Part shown: one piece after another, positions 1 through 9,770 of the stretch
How the letters are laid out: every line of letters starts with the position of its first letter
How positions within the stretch are numbered: position 1 is the first letter of the stretch
Source: Ensifer aridi
Lineage (GTDB): Bacteria > Pseudomonadota > Alphaproteobacteria > Rhizobiales > Rhizobiaceae
Length of the DNA: 64,000 nt
Assembly: GCF_002078505.1 (NCBI RefSeq)
Contig: NZ_LUAV01000002.1
Location: forward strand, 447,447-511,446
Reading direction: 5' to 3'
Notes under the pieces: model-generated
Databases searched by the model: none
What the model saw: only the letters and a program-made list of their open reading frames with translations
What the model was told of the DNA's origin: nothing
Translations under genes and position numbers: made by a program

Positions 1-194
1 TCAAGCTGCCCTTCCTGCCGACTTTTTTCGGCCTCGTCGGCGGCGTCAAGACCATGGGCTTTCTCGGCCTCTTCGTCGGTCCCGTTCTCATGGCGCTGCT
101 CGTCGCCATCTGGCGCGAATGGCTGCACGAGGTCACGACCCAGCCGGAGCCAACGGTCAATCCGATCTCGAGGGTGGACATCTCGGTGAAGTGA
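1..194 (+). CDS. AI-2E family transporter, C-terminal fragment
   Basis: The reading frame is open from the left edge and stops at TGA 192-194, so only the last 63 residues are visible. They end in a hydrophobic helix containing GLFVGPVLMALLVAIWREW. This glycine/proline-rich last membrane span followed by WREW is typical of the AI-2E/YdiK permease family (PF01594). Members are polytopic inner-membrane proteins of about 350 residues with mixed proposed roles, including quorum-signal export and Na+/H+ exchange. The substrate cannot be told from this fragment. About 200 bases without a recognisable gene separate it from the kdp genes. Confidence 0.6.
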   Translation, partial: KLPFLPTFFGLVGGVKTMGFLGLFVGPVLMALLVAIWREWLHEVTTQPEPTVNPISRVDISVK

Positions 195-397
195 CGCCTC
201 CGTGCGTCCATTCGGAGCCGAAAAGCCCGCTTGCCGTTCCGTTCCTATCCAGAAGCCCGCGGCAGCTCGCCTTTATCTTTTCTTTATGCGGCTCTCAAAG
301 CATCCCAATCGATAATTGATCCGGTGCGGGTGCATTATCCGGACTCGTTGCATGGCCGCCAAATCGAGGCGCGGCTCGCAGAGACCTGGAGCATACA

Positions 398-481
398 ATG
401 CCCGACGTCCTTTTTCTTGCCCCCGGCATCGGCGGCTTCTTCCTGTTTGCGCTCTACGCACGCGCGCTGAACCGGCTTTAG
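398..481 (+). CDS. 27-residue membrane peptide upstream of kdpF
   Basis: This short frame, ATG to TAG, encodes 27 residues: MPDVLFLAPG, then a hydrophobic stretch, then LYARALNRL. It has one predicted membrane helix and a basic C-terminus. A modest ribosome site (CTGGAG) lies about 6 nt upstream. Its TAG runs directly into the AGGAGG Shine-Dalgarno of kdpF, which suggests translational coupling. From memory, similar peptides ending in LYARA-like motifs sit before kdpF in other proteobacteria, but I know of no assigned function. A role as an accessory subunit of the Kdp complex is inference. It is too short for most gene callers. Confidence 0.6.
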   Translation: MPDVLFLAPGIGGFFLFALYARALNRL

Positions 482-490
482 GAGGATTCG

Positions 491-577
491 ATGATTGAAG
501 CTCTCATTGGGCTGATCGTTGCCATCGCCCTCGCGGTCTACCTCGTCGTGACGCTCGTCCGGCCGGAACGGTTCTGA
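491..577 (+). CDS. kdpF: K+-transporting ATPase small subunit KdpF
   Basis: Encodes 28 residues starting [20 protein letters not shown] and ending LVRPERF. It is a single membrane helix with the LxRPExF tail characteristic of KdpF, which stabilises the KdpABC complex in the inner membrane. The start is fixed by a strong AGGAGG site 6 nt upstream, overlapping the stop of the preceding peptide gene. Length matches the E. coli protein (29 residues). kdpA follows after 86 nt. Confidence 0.9.
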   Translation: MIEALIGLIVAIALAVYLVVTLVRPERF

Positions 578-663
578 CCTTCCGCTGTCTTCGAGCGCCG
601 AAAACGGCGCGCGGTTTTCCGTCGGCATCCCTCTCCATAGCCTGTCAGATTCGGAGATTCCCC

Positions 664-2373
664 ATGACCGTCATCGGGTGGCTGCAGATCAGCCTCCTCT
701 TCCTCGCCGTCCTAGCCGTCGTCAAACCGCTGGGGCTTTACATGGCGCAGGTCTTTTCCGGCGGCCGCAACGTTTTCTCGCCCATTTTCGGACCGGTGGA
801 GCGCGGCCTCTACGCCGCCGCCGGCGTCGATCCGGCCAAGGAACAGGGCTGGCTCGCCTATACCTTGTCGATGCTCGCTTTCAGCTTGGCGGGTTTCGCG
901 ACTCTCTACGCGATCCTGAGGCTTCAGGCCTGGCTACCGCTGAACCCGCAAGGATTCGGCAGCGTCCCCCCGGATCTCGCCTTCAACACCGCCGTCAGCT
1001 TCGTTACCAACACCAACTGGCAGAACTACGCAGGCGAGACGACGATGAGTCATCTCAGCCAGATGCTGGGGCTGACCGTCCAGAACTTCGTTTCCGCCGC
1101 AAGCGGTATCGCCATGGCACTTGCCTTGACGCGGGCCTTCGCCCGTTCGGCCGTGTCGACGGTCGGCAACTTCTGGGTCGATCTCACTCGCGCGACCCTC
1201 TACGTGCTCTTGCCGCTTGCCATTGTCGTGGCGCTCGCCTTCGTGGCGATGGGCCTGCCACAGACGTTTCACGCCTCGGTCACGGCGACAACCCTTGAAG
1301 GGGCGCAACAGAGCATCGCCCTCGGGCCTGTCGCCAGCCAGGAGGCTATCAAACAGCTCGGAACCAATGGCGGCGGCTTCTTCAACGTCAATGCGGCGCA
1401 CCCCTTCGAAAACCCGACGGCGCTTTCGAACTACCTCAACATCTTCGCCATGCTGTCCGTCTCGGCGGCGCTGCTCTACACCTTCGGGCAGTTCGTCGGC
1501 AATCGCCGGCAGGGTTGGGCCTTCATTGCCGTCACCTTCGCCTTTCTGATCGCAAGCGCCGGGGTCGTCTACTGGGCGGAGGCCGCGGGCAATCCGATCC
1601 TCACCGCGCTCGGCCTCGATCCGGCGTTAGGCAACATGGAGGGCAAGGAGGTCCGCTTCGGCCAGGCGATGACGGCGCTTTATGCTACGGTCACGACCGG
1701 CCTCTCCGACGGCGGCGTCAACGGCATGCATGGCTCGTTCACCGGCCTTGGCGGTCTCGTCCCGATGTTCCTCATCCAGCTCGGCGAAGTGCTGCCCGGC
1801 GGCGTCGGCTCCGGGCTCTACGGCATGGTGGTCTTTGCGATACTTGCCGTTTTCGTCGCCGGTCTGATGGTCGGGCGGACGCCGGAGCTGCTCGGCAAGA
1901 AGATCGGATCGCGCGAGATGAAGTACGCCATGTTCGCCGTGCTCATTCTGCCGCTCGCGATCCTCGGCTTCACGGCAATCTCCGCGGTCCTGCCTTTCGC
2001 CGTAGCCAGCGTCGGCACCGCCGGTCCGCATGGGCTGTCGGAAGTCCTCTACGCCTTCACCTCTGCCGCCGGCAACAACGGTTCGGCCTTCGGCGGGCTC
2101 ACAGGCAACACGCCCTGGTACAACACGACCCTCGGCATCGCGATGCTGCTCGGCCGCTTCGCCTATGCCGTTCCGGTGCTCGCGATCGCCGGCTCGATTG
2201 CCGCCAAGACGCGCGTGCCGGCTTCGAAGGGCACCTTCCCTACCGACACGCCGCTCTTCGTCGGTCTCCTGATCGGTATCATCCTCATTCTTGGCGGGCT
2301 GCAGTTCTTCCCGGCACTCGCCCTCGGTCCGATCATCGAGCACCTCGCCATGCTCTCGGGCCAGACCTTCTGA
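664..2373 (+). CDS. kdpA: Potassium-transporting ATPase subunit A
   Basis: KdpA is the K+-binding, channel-like subunit of the high-affinity Kdp pump. The 569-residue length fits the family (about 560). It is highly hydrophobic, with around ten membrane spans. Selectivity-filter-type motifs are visible: [46 protein letters not shown] and [13 protein letters not shown]. These are the four pore-loop regions. It is second in the operon after kdpF, and kdpB starts 11 nt after its stop. The start ATG has only a weak GGAG upstream. Confidence 0.97.
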   Translation: MTVIGWLQISLLFLAVLAVVKPLGLYMAQVFSGGRNVFSPIFGPVERGLYAAAGVDPAKEQGWLAYTLSMLAFSLAGFATLYAILRLQAWLPLNPQGFGSVPPDLAFNTAVSFVTNTNWQNYAGETTMSHLSQMLGLTVQNFVSAASGIAMALALTRAFARSAVSTVGNFWVDLTRATLYVLLPLAIVVALAFVAMGLPQTFHASVTATTLEGAQQSIALGPVASQEAIKQLGTNGGGFFNVNAAHPFENPTALSNYLNIFAMLSVSAALLYTFGQFVGNRRQGWAFIAVTFAFLIASAGVVYWAEAAGNPILTALGLDPALGNMEGKEVRFGQAMTALYATVTTGLSDGGVNGMHGSFTGLGGLVPMFLIQLGEVLPGGVGSGLYGMVVFAILAVFVAGLMVGRTPELLGKKIGSREMKYAMFAVLILPLAILGFTAISAVLPFAVASVGTAGPHGLSEVLYAFTSAAGNNGSAFGGLTGNTPWYNTTLGIAMLLGRFAYAVPVLAIAGSIAAKTRVPASKGTFPTDTPLFVGLLIGIILILGGLQFFPALALGPIIEHLAMLSGQTF

Positions 2374-2384
2374 AGGAAACCAGC

Positions 2385-4427
2385 ATGTTCGACAAACCAG
2401 CCGCGCCGCGCCTCTTCGACCCGGCGATCCTCATTCCGGCAATCAAGGCCGCCCTCGTCAAGCTCGACCCGCGCCAGCTCGTGCGCAACCCCGTCATCTT
2501 CGTGACGGAGGTTGTGGCGGCGTTGGTGACCCTCTTCTTCGTCCGCGACCTCGTCTCCGTTGGCGGCAGCCCGCTCTTCTCCGGCCAGATCGCCGCTTGG
2601 CTTTGGTTCACGGTGCTCTTCGCCACCTTCGCCGAAGCCGTTGCCGAAGGGCGCGGCAAGGCGCAGGCCGACTTCCTGCGCCGCACCAAGTCGGAGCTGA
2701 CCGCGTACAAGCTTCTCTCGCCCGAGGGGCGGGAAACGCAGGAAATGCCGGCAACCATGCTGAAGGTCGGTGATCTCGTTTTCGTAAAGGCCGGAGAGCT
2801 GATCCCCGGCGACGGGGAGGTCATCGAAGGCGTGGCATCGGTCAACGAGAGTGCGATCACGGGCGAATCGGCACCGGTGATCCGTGAGGCGGGCGGCGAT
2901 CGTTCTGCAGTCACCGGTGGCACGCAGGTCCTTTCCGACTGGATCAAGATCCGCATCACCACCGCGCCAGGCTCGACCTTCGTCGACCGCATGATCGCGC
3001 TCATAGAGGGTGCGCGGCGGCAGAAGACGCCGAACGAGATCGCGTTGTCGATCCTGCTTTCCGGCCTGACGTTGATCTTCCTGATTGCGGTCGTGACGCT
3101 TTGGGGCCTTGCCGGCTACTCGGCAACAATCCTCTCGGTCACGGTGCTGTCCGCACTGCTCGTGACGTTGATCCCGACGACCATCGGTGGCCTCCTGTCG
3201 GCGATCGGCATCGCGGGCATGGATCGGCTGATCCGCTTCAACGTCATCGCCACCTCCGGCCGCGCCGTGGAAGCGGCGGGCGACGTCGATACGCTGCTGC
3301 TCGACAAGACCGGCACGGTGACCTACGGCAACCGCATGGCGAGCGACTTCCTGCCAGTCCCGGGTGTCACGGAGGCGGAACTTGCCGATGCCGCGCTGCT
3401 TGCCAGTCTCGCGGACGAGACGCCGGAGGGCCGCTCGATCGTCGCGCTTGCGACCGGTGAGTTCGGCCGGCATGTGCCCGATGCGAAGATGGATGCCATC
3501 GTTCCTTTCGCCGCCGAGACCCGGCTCTCCGGCGTCGATCATGCCGGCCGTCGTCTGCGCAAGGGGGCGGTCGACGCGATTCTGAAATTTGCCGGTCTCC
3601 CCGAGGACAATGTGCCGGCCGAGTTCCGGCAGGCGGTCGACAGGATCGCCCGCACAGGCGGTACGCCGCTCGCGGTCGCCGACGGCGGCAGACTGCTCGG
3701 CGTCATTCACCTGAAGGATATCGTCAAGCCCGGCATCAAGGAACGCTTCGCGGCGCTGCGTACCATGGGCATTCGCACCGTGATGGTGACGGGCGACAAC
3801 CCGATCACCGCGGCGGCGATCGCCTCCGAGGCGGGCGTCGACGATTTCCTCGCCGAGGCGACACCGGAAGACAAGCTCGCCTATATCCGCAACGAGCAGA
3901 AAGGCGGCCGGCTCATCGCCATGTGCGGCGACGGCACCAATGACGCGCCGGCACTCGCGCAAGCGGATGTAGGTGTTGCCATGCAGACCGGTACGCAGGC
4001 CGCGCGCGAGGCCGCCAATATGGTGGATCTCGATTCGAGCCCGACCAAGCTCATCGAGATCGTCGAGATCGGCAAACAATTGCTGATGACGCGCGGCTCT
4101 CTCACCACCTTTTCGATCGCCAACGACGTGGCGAAATATTTCGCCATCATTCCGGCACTGTTCGTGACGACCTATCCGGCCCTTGGCGCGCTCAACCTCA
4201 TGGGCCTTGCCTCGCCGCAGTCGGCGATCCTCTCGGCCGTCATCTTCAACGCGCTGATCATCGTCGCGCTCATCCCGTTGGCGCTGAAGGGCGTCACGTA
4301 TCGTCCGGTCGGCGCGGTCGTCCTGTTGCGGCGTAATCTGCTGGTCTACGGCCTCGGCGGCATTCTCCTGCCCTTCGTCGGGATCAAGTTCATCGACGTC
4401 GTCGTCTCGACATTCAATCTGGTGTGA
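2385..4427 (+). CDS. kdpB: Potassium-transporting P-type ATPase subunit B
   Basis: KdpB is the ATP-hydrolysing P-type ATPase subunit that energises K+ uptake through KdpA. It has 680 residues, the usual length. The phosphorylation motif DKTGTVT, the actuator motif ITGES and the hinge motif [16 protein letters not shown] are all present, with membrane spans at both ends. The chosen ATG ([10 protein letters not shown]) lies 7 nt after an AAGGAAA site that follows the kdpA stop. The frame is also open upstream through kdpA, but that extension is an artefact. The stop overlaps the GTG that precedes kdpC. Confidence 0.97.
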   Translation: MFDKPAAPRLFDPAILIPAIKAALVKLDPRQLVRNPVIFVTEVVAALVTLFFVRDLVSVGGSPLFSGQIAAWLWFTVLFATFAEAVAEGRGKAQADFLRRTKSELTAYKLLSPEGRETQEMPATMLKVGDLVFVKAGELIPGDGEVIEGVASVNESAITGESAPVIREAGGDRSAVTGGTQVLSDWIKIRITTAPGSTFVDRMIALIEGARRQKTPNEIALSILLSGLTLIFLIAVVTLWGLAGYSATILSVTVLSALLVTLIPTTIGGLLSAIGIAGMDRLIRFNVIATSGRAVEAAGDVDTLLLDKTGTVTYGNRMASDFLPVPGVTEAELADAALLASLADETPEGRSIVALATGEFGRHVPDAKMDAIVPFAAETRLSGVDHAGRRLRKGAVDAILKFAGLPEDNVPAEFRQAVDRIARTGGTPLAVADGGRLLGVIHLKDIVKPGIKERFAALRTMGIRTVMVTGDNPITAAAIASEAGVDDFLAEATPEDKLAYIRNEQKGGRLIAMCGDGTNDAPALAQADVGVAMQTGTQAAREAANMVDLDSSPTKLIEIVEIGKQLLMTRGSLTTFSIANDVAKYFAIIPALFVTTYPALGALNLMGLASPQSAILSAVIFNALIIVALIPLALKGVTYRPVGAVVLLRRNLLVYGLGGILLPFVGIKFIDVVVSTFNLV

Positions 4428-4429
4428 CC

Positions 4430-5017
4430 ATGTTCAATCAACTCCGTCCCGCACTTGTTCTCACCCTAGGCCTGACCGCGATCACGGGTCTCGCCTATCC
4501 GCTGGTGATCACCGGCACGGCGCAGGCTCTGATGCCGGCTGAGGCCAATGGCAGCCTGATCCGGAAGGATGGAGTCGTGATCGGTTCCGCGCTGATCGGC
4601 CAGAGCTTCGCCTCCGAGAAATATTTCTGGCCGCGCCCCTCCGCGACCGGGCCTGAGCCCTACAACGCCAGTGCCTCCAGCGGTTCCAACCTGGGCACCA
4701 CCTCCTTCAAGCTCAAGGATCGCGTGGCTGCCGATATCGACCGCCTCCGCGCAGCGGGCCTAGCGGGGGAGATTCCCGCCGATGCCGGCACCGCGTCGGG
4801 TTCGGGCCTCGATCCGCACATCTCGCCCGAATTCGCGAGGGACCAGATCGCCCGCGTCGCCAAGGCACGCGGCCTCTCGGAAGCTGATGTGAGGGGCATC
4901 GTCGAAAGGGCGACGCAGGGTCGCCTGTTCGGGGTGATAGGCGAGCCACGCGTCAATGTGCTAGAACTGAACCTCGCCCTAGATGGGTCAAGAACCTCAG
5001 CGAGTTCGAGACGCTGA
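4430..5017 (+). CDS. kdpC: Potassium-transporting ATPase subunit C
   Basis: KdpC is the single-span subunit that assists nucleotide binding by KdpB. This one has 195 residues, with an N-terminal membrane helix (LVLTLGLTAITGLAYPLVIT) and the typical FxSRP-like segment KYFWPRPSATGPEPYNASAS. The C-terminal half contains GSGLDPHISPEFA and a GEPRVNVLELN tail, as in the family. An in-frame GTG at 4424 overlapping the kdpB stop is an alternative start; I chose the ATG at 4430. The stop is immediately followed by the kdpD ATG. Confidence 0.96.
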   Translation: MFNQLRPALVLTLGLTAITGLAYPLVITGTAQALMPAEANGSLIRKDGVVIGSALIGQSFASEKYFWPRPSATGPEPYNASASSGSNLGTTSFKLKDRVAADIDRLRAAGLAGEIPADAGTASGSGLDPHISPEFARDQIARVAKARGLSEADVRGIVERATQGRLFGVIGEPRVNVLELNLALDGSRTSASSRR

Positions 5018-7714
5018 ATGCCCGAGAATGATCGCGACCTGACGCGCCGCCCCGATCCCGATGCCCTGTTGGCGCTGGCCGAGAAGGGCAGCAGAGGGAA
5101 GCTGACGGTGTTCCTCGGCGCCGCACCCGGAGTCGGCAAGACCTACGCGATGTTGACGCGCGCGCGGCGCCTTAAGGAGGAAGGCGTCGATATCGTCATC
5201 GGGCTTGTGGAGACGCATGGTCGCAGCGAGACCGCAGCTCTGCTCGAAGGGCTGGAGGTGCTGCCGCCCCGGGAGGTCAGCCATGGCGGTCGCACGCTCA
5301 CGGAATTCGATCTGGATGCGGCCCTGGCCCGTCGCCCGCGTGTCATCGTCGTCGACGAGCTTGCCCACACCAACATTGGTGAAAGCCGTCACCCCAAGCG
5401 CTATCAGGATGTCGAGGAGCTGGTCGACGCGGGCATCGATGTGTTGACTGCCGTCAACATTCAGCACCTGGAAAGTCTTTCGGATGTCGTCGCGCAGATC
5501 GCCGGCGTGCCGGTACGCGAGCGCATCCCGGACACGGTGCTGAGCCGCGCGGACGACGTGCTGTTGGTGGACCTGCCGCCGACAGAACTGATCGAGCGAT
5601 TGAAGGAAGGCAAAGTCTACCTGCCCGAAAACGCCAGACGCGCCGTGGACCGCTTCTTTCGTTTAGGCAACCTGACGGCGCTTAGGGAACTGGCGCTCAG
5701 GCGCACGGCCGACCGGGTCGACGATCAGATGGTCGACTACCTCAAGCAGAACGCCATCGAGGGGCCTTGGGCGGCGGGCGAAAGACTTCTCGTTTGCGTC
5801 GGTCCGGATCGCCTATCGGAAAAGGTCGTGAGGACCGCAAGCCGTCTGGCTTCGGGCCTGAACGCCGATTGGATCGTCGTTTCCATCGAGCGCGCGGATC
5901 GCGATTCGGCCGACAGTCAGGCAGTGCGGCAGCTCGACGAAACCTTCCGGTTGGCCGAACAATTGGGCGCGGAGACGCGCCGCGTCGTCGGGAGCGATTT
6001 CGTCGAGGAGATCCTCAAACTGGCAAGGCGGGAGCACGCAACGCAGATCGTCATCGGCACCCGCCGCCAGCGCTTTCCGCTTCGGCTGTTGCGCCGATCC
6101 CTGCCGGATGCGCTGGCAGAGCGGGCCTCGGGCGTCGGCGTTCACCTGGTGACCGACAGCGGCGAAACGCCCGCGGCGTTGAAGCCCGTGCGCAAGCGGG
6201 CTTGGCCGAAGGGGTTCGGCCGCGCGCTTGCCATCGCGGCAGGCACCGTGATCTCGGCAACCGTGCTTGGGGTCTTGATCGAGAGCTTCATCATCCTGCA
6301 GAATATTTCGCTTCTGTACCTGCTTGCGGTACTGGCATCGGCAACCCTCGCAGGTTACGTCGCGGCGATTGCGGCTGCGCTGTTTTCCGTTCTCGCCTAC
6401 AATTTCTTCTTCATCGAGCCTGTGGGGACCTTCACTGTCGCCGAGCCGCACGAGGTGTTCGCGCTCTTCGTTTTCCTTGCGGCGGCTTTTCTTGCCGGCG
6501 GCCTTGCGTCGCGCATTCGCGAACAGGCGAAAGCCGCCCGTCGTCGGGCGACGGCCACTCAAGCGCTCTATGATTTCTCGCGCAAGCTCTCCGGGACGGC
6601 CGATGTGGACGACGTGCTCTGGGCGACAGTCACGCAGATCCAGGCGACCTTGAGGCGCAATGCGGTTCTTCTGCTGCCAGAAGGCGAAGACCTCGTGCTG
6701 AAAGCCGCCTGGCCGCCGGATACGGAGCTTGGCGTCTCGGACATGACGGCGGCGCGCTGGAGCCTCGAAAAGAAGGAGCCCGCCGGTAGCGACACCGATA
6801 CCCTGCCGACCAGTCCCTTTCAGTTCAGGCCGCTGACGAGCCCGCACGGCGTCGTCGGGGTTTGCGGTTTCGTGCAGAACGCCAAGCCGCTGGAGATAAA
6901 CGAGGAGCGAGCGCTTGCAGCCATCCTCGACCAGACGGCGATCGCCGTCGATCGCGCGCGGCTGTCCCGCGAAAGCCTCGAACAGGCGGCCCAGCTCGAA
7001 GGCGACAAATTCCGCGCCGCCCTGCTTTCGTCCCTGTCCCACGATCTGAGAACGCCACTGGCGACCATCACGGGAGCGGTCACAAGTCTGCGCGAGCTCG
7101 GCGCGCGGATGACTGCGGAAAGCAGGGACGACCTCCTGAAATCGATCGAGGAGGAAAGCGACAGGCTGATGCGCTTCGTCGCCAACTTGCTCGACATGAC
7201 GCGGATCGAGGCGGGGGCAATCAATGCCAAGCGCGACTGGGTCGATGTCGCGGACGTCATTCGCTCGGCCCTGGAGCGGGCGCGCAAGTATTTTCCCGAC
7301 CGCGAATTCGAGACGAGCATCGCCGCCGACCTGCCGCTGATGCGCGGCGACAGCGTGCTTTTGGGGCAGGTGCTGTTCAACCTTCTCGACAACGCCAACC
7401 GGTTCGGCGGCGAGGAGCCGGTGAGCATCTATGCCCGGAAGGAGGGAGACGAGGTGGTGCTTTCGGTCACCGACCTCGGCAGGGGGATAGCACCGGCCGA
7501 TCTCGAGCATGTGTTCGAAAAATTCTTCCGCAAAGGAAAGCCGGACGGGCGCTCGCTCGGAACAGGGCTCGGCCTTTCGATAGCCAAAGCCTTCGTCGAG
7601 GCCATGGGCGGACAGATCAAGGCGGAAAGCCCGGCGGTGAAGCGCCGCGGGACGCGTATTTCCATGCGGTTCCCGGCCGCCGAAGCCGACCTCTCGGAGA
7701 AGGAGCGCGGATGA
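5018..7714 (+). CDS. kdpD: Osmosensitive K+ channel histidine kinase KdpD
   Basis: KdpD is the 898-residue membrane sensor kinase controlling kdp expression. From the N-terminus it has the KdpD domain with Walker A (GAAPGVGKTYAML, near residue 32) and the VVDELAHTN motif. A USP-like domain follows, then four membrane spans at roughly residues 400-500, and a GAF-like region. The HisKA domain has the phospho-acceptor in SLSHDLRTPL (near residue 675). The HATPase domain carries NLLDNANRFG and GTGLGLSIAK. The start directly follows the kdpC stop. The end overlaps kdpE by ATGA, indicating coupled translation. Confidence 0.96.
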   Translation: MPENDRDLTRRPDPDALLALAEKGSRGKLTVFLGAAPGVGKTYAMLTRARRLKEEGVDIVIGLVETHGRSETAALLEGLEVLPPREVSHGGRTLTEFDLDAALARRPRVIVVDELAHTNIGESRHPKRYQDVEELVDAGIDVLTAVNIQHLESLSDVVAQIAGVPVRERIPDTVLSRADDVLLVDLPPTELIERLKEGKVYLPENARRAVDRFFRLGNLTALRELALRRTADRVDDQMVDYLKQNAIEGPWAAGERLLVCVGPDRLSEKVVRTASRLASGLNADWIVVSIERADRDSADSQAVRQLDETFRLAEQLGAETRRVVGSDFVEEILKLARREHATQIVIGTRRQRFPLRLLRRSLPDALAERASGVGVHLVTDSGETPAALKPVRKRAWPKGFGRALAIAAGTVISATVLGVLIESFIILQNISLLYLLAVLASATLAGYVAAIAAALFSVLAYNFFFIEPVGTFTVAEPHEVFALFVFLAAAFLAGGLASRIREQAKAARRRATATQALYDFSRKLSGTADVDDVLWATVTQIQATLRRNAVLLLPEGEDLVLKAAWPPDTELGVSDMTAARWSLEKKEPAGSDTDTLPTSPFQFRPLTSPHGVVGVCGFVQNAKPLEINEERALAAILDQTAIAVDRARLSRESLEQAAQLEGDKFRAALLSSLSHDLRTPLATITGAVTSLRELGARMTAESRDDLLKSIEEESDRLMRFVANLLDMTRIEAGAINAKRDWVDVADVIRSALERARKYFPDREFETSIAADLPLMRGDSVLLGQVLFNLLDNANRFGGEEPVSIYARKEGDEVVLSVTDLGRGIAPADLEHVFEKFFRKGKPDGRSLGTGLGLSIAKAFVEAMGGQIKAESPAVKRRGTRISMRFPAAEADLSEKERG

Positions 7715-8403
7715 CGGTGGAGCGTATTCTTGTGGTGGACGATGAGCCGCAGATCCAGCGGTTCCTTCGTCCGGCGCTCGGAGCGGCGGGTTATGAGGTG
7801 GTGGAGGCGGCAACCGGTCAGGAGGCGCTGAAGACGGCGGCGACGGCGGCACCGGACGTCATCATCCTCGATCTCGGCCTGCCGGATATGGACGGCAAGG
7901 ATGTCCTCGCCAATATCCGCGCCTGGTCGCAGGTGCCGATCATCATCCTTTCGGCGCGCGACCGCGAGAGCGAGAAGATCGCCGCCCTCGATCTCGGCGC
8001 CGACGACTATATCGAAAAGCCCTTTGGCATCGGCGAGCTGACAGCGCGCATCCGCGCCGCACTTCGCCACCGTATCCAGATGGAGGGGGCAGAGGCGCAG
8101 CTCTCGGCCGAGGGCCTGTCGATCGACCTCGTCAGGCGCGTCGTCACCCGCGACGGCGAGACCCTGCGGCTGACGCCGAAGGAATACGACCTGCTCGCAA
8201 TGCTCGCCCGCCATGCCGGCCGCGTGGTCACCCACAAGACGCTGCTCACTTCCGTCTGGGGCGCGGCCCACGGAGAGGACCTGCATTATCTCCGGGTCTT
8301 CATCGGCCAATTGCGTGGCAAGATCGAGCGCGATCCCGGCGACCCGAAGATCATCCGCACCGAACCGGGCGTTGGCTACCGCTTCATCGGCGACGAAGAC
8401 TGA
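7711..8403 (+). CDS. kdpE: Response regulator KdpE (OmpR family)
   Basis: The 230-residue partner of KdpD. The receiver domain has ILVVDDEPQ at the N-terminus, the phospho-acceptor aspartate in IILDLGLPDMDG (near residue 52), and the conserved lysine in YIEKPF. The C-terminal winged-helix domain has LTPKEYDLLAMLARHAGRVV and EPGVGYRFI. It most probably activates the kdp operon under K+ limitation or osmotic stress; this is family knowledge. The start is the ATG overlapping the kdpD stop. The open frame extends far upstream inside kdpD, but that part is not coding. Confidence 0.96.
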   Translation: MTVERILVVDDEPQIQRFLRPALGAAGYEVVEAATGQEALKTAATAAPDVIILDLGLPDMDGKDVLANIRAWSQVPIIILSARDRESEKIAALDLGADDYIEKPFGIGELTARIRAALRHRIQMEGAEAQLSAEGLSIDLVRRVVTRDGETLRLTPKEYDLLAMLARHAGRVVTHKTLLTSVWGAAHGEDLHYLRVFIGQLRGKIERDPGDPKIIRTEPGVGYRFIGDED

Positions 8404-8489
8404 AGCGACGCGGGCATATGGTCTTGAGTGCGGAGTTGTTTTAAGACAGATTGCAATCATAAATTTGTGAGGGGCTGATTTCCAGGAAG

Positions 8490-9155
8490 ATGAGTGTCGC
8501 TCCCGAGGGCGGAGAGGCTGAAGGGCCGGGCGCAGACCGGCGCCCCATCGCGGCGCGCGACAGCGGCTTCGCGCGGCGGCTGACGGCGCTGCTTCTGAAA
8601 ACGCCGGTCACGCCGAACCAGATTTCCCTTTTCAGCATCGTGTTCGCCGCGATCGGAGCCGCGGCTCTGTTTTGGGCGCCGCGCTGGCCGCTTCTCTATC
8701 TCGTGGCAATCGCCGGCATCCAGTTGCGCCTCCTGTGCAATCTTCTCGATGGCATGGTGGCGGTCGAGGGTGGGCGCGGCTCTCCGGTCGGCGCGCTCTA
8801 TAACGAGTTTCCCGACCGCATCGCCGATACGCTGCTCATCGTGGCGCTCGGCTACGCCGCCGGTGCGGGCTGGCTCGGCTGGGCGGGCGCCCTTGCGGCG
8901 GCATTGACCGCCTATGTGCGCGTCTTCGGCGGCTCGCTCGGTCAGGCGCAGGACTTTCGCGGCCCTATGGCGAAGCAGCACCGCATGGCGCTGATGAGCC
9001 TTGCGTCCTTGCTTGCGCTCGGCGAGGCGATGCTGACGACAGAGCGCTTCGTGCTCTATCTCGCAGGCTGGATCATCCTGATCGGGGCGCTTCTCACCTG
9101 CGCGACCCGGACGAGGGCGATCGTCTCGCGCCTTTCGGGAGCGGCGAAGCCTTGA
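8490..9155 (+). CDS. CDP-alcohol phosphatidyltransferase-like membrane protein, variant active site
   Basis: A 221-residue polytopic membrane protein with the layout of the CDP-alcohol phosphatidyltransferase family, which swaps CMP on a CDP-linked alcohol or diacylglycerol for an alcohol. The family signature is D-x2-DG-x2-AR-x8-G-x3-D-x3-D. Here it reads NLLDGMVAVEGGRGSPVG followed by ALYNEFPDRIAD. Two of the acidic positions are Asn and the Arg is Val. The fold is recognisable but metal binding may be altered. It overlaps a PlsC-like gene, with a CdsA-like gene following, so a role in a dedicated lipid pathway is likely but the product is unknown. Confidence 0.8.
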   Translation: MSVAPEGGEAEGPGADRRPIAARDSGFARRLTALLLKTPVTPNQISLFSIVFAAIGAAALFWAPRWPLLYLVAIAGIQLRLLCNLLDGMVAVEGGRGSPVGALYNEFPDRIADTLLIVALGYAAGAGWLGWAGALAAALTAYVRVFGGSLGQAQDFRGPMAKQHRMALMSLASLLALGEAMLTTERFVLYLAGWIILIGALLTCATRTRAIVSRLSGAAKP

Positions 9156-9763
9156 TCGACATCGTGCTGATCGCTCTCACGCGGTTTCTCGTCGGCGGGC
9201 AGGCACATTGGATCGCCTCGGCGCCGGAGATGCGCCAGCGCATCTATTTCGCCAATCACGCGAGCCACCTCGACGCGCTTCTGATCTGGTCGGCCTTGCC
9301 GCGGCGGCTGCGCGCATCGACGCATCCGATCGCGGCGGCCGACTATTGGGGCGCGGGCAAGGTCCGGCGCCATATTGCGCTGAATGTGCTGAATGCCGTG
9401 CTCATCGATCGGTCCACGCAGGGGCCGCCCGGGGCAGCACTTGCGCCCTTGCGTGGCGTGCTCGCCGAAGGCGAGTCGCTCATTCTCTTCCCCGAGGGCA
9501 CGCGCGGCAGCGAGCGCCTCCCCGGACCCTTCAAGAGCGGGATTTACTGGCTGTCGCAGGAATTCCCGGATGTCGAACTGATCCCGACCTATCTCGACAA
9601 TCCCTCCCGCGCCTTCCCGAAGGGAACATTCCTGCCCGTTCCCATCAGTTGCACGGTCCGTTTCGGCGCGCCGATCGCTCTGCAAACGGGCGAGGAAAAG
9701 GATAATTTTCTCGAACGCGCCCGGGCGACGGTCGCGGCGCTCGCGTCAGATCCGGTTGAATGA
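9152..9763 (+). CDS. PlsC-family 1-acylglycerol-3-phosphate acyltransferase-like
   Basis: A 203-residue protein with the PlsC-type acyltransferase motifs: NHASHLD (HX4D catalytic dyad, near residue 32), then a region with NAVLIDRS, and FPEGTRGSE (substrate-binding EGT motif). It likely acylates a lysophospholipid or related acceptor at the inner membrane. Translation appears to begin at TTG 9152, which overlaps the upstream TGA (TTGA), implying coupling. It is shorter than the main PlsC of rhizobia and sits between two other lipid genes, so I treat it as a paralog rather than the housekeeping enzyme. Confidence 0.85.
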   Translation: MIDIVLIALTRFLVGGQAHWIASAPEMRQRIYFANHASHLDALLIWSALPRRLRASTHPIAAADYWGAGKVRRHIALNVLNAVLIDRSTQGPPGAALAPLRGVLAEGESLILFPEGTRGSERLPGPFKSGIYWLSQEFPDVELIPTYLDNPSRAFPKGTFLPVPISCTVRFGAPIALQTGEEKDNFLERARATVAALASDPVE

Positions 9764-9770
9764 GGCCGCC

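Noticed and set aside
1515..2384. N-terminal extension of the kdpB frame through kdpA
   Set aside because: The residues are Arg/His/Ser-rich and unlike any KdpB; the ATG at 2385 with its ribosome site is the start.
2163..4079. 638-residue minus-strand open frame opposite kdpB
   Set aside because: It is an antisense shadow: Arg/Asp/His-rich composition, no motif, and the plus strand encodes a complete P-type ATPase.
5813..7852. 679-residue minus-strand open frame opposite kdpD
   Set aside because: High-GC antisense frame with Pro/Arg/Gln-rich composition; kdpD on the other strand has every expected motif.
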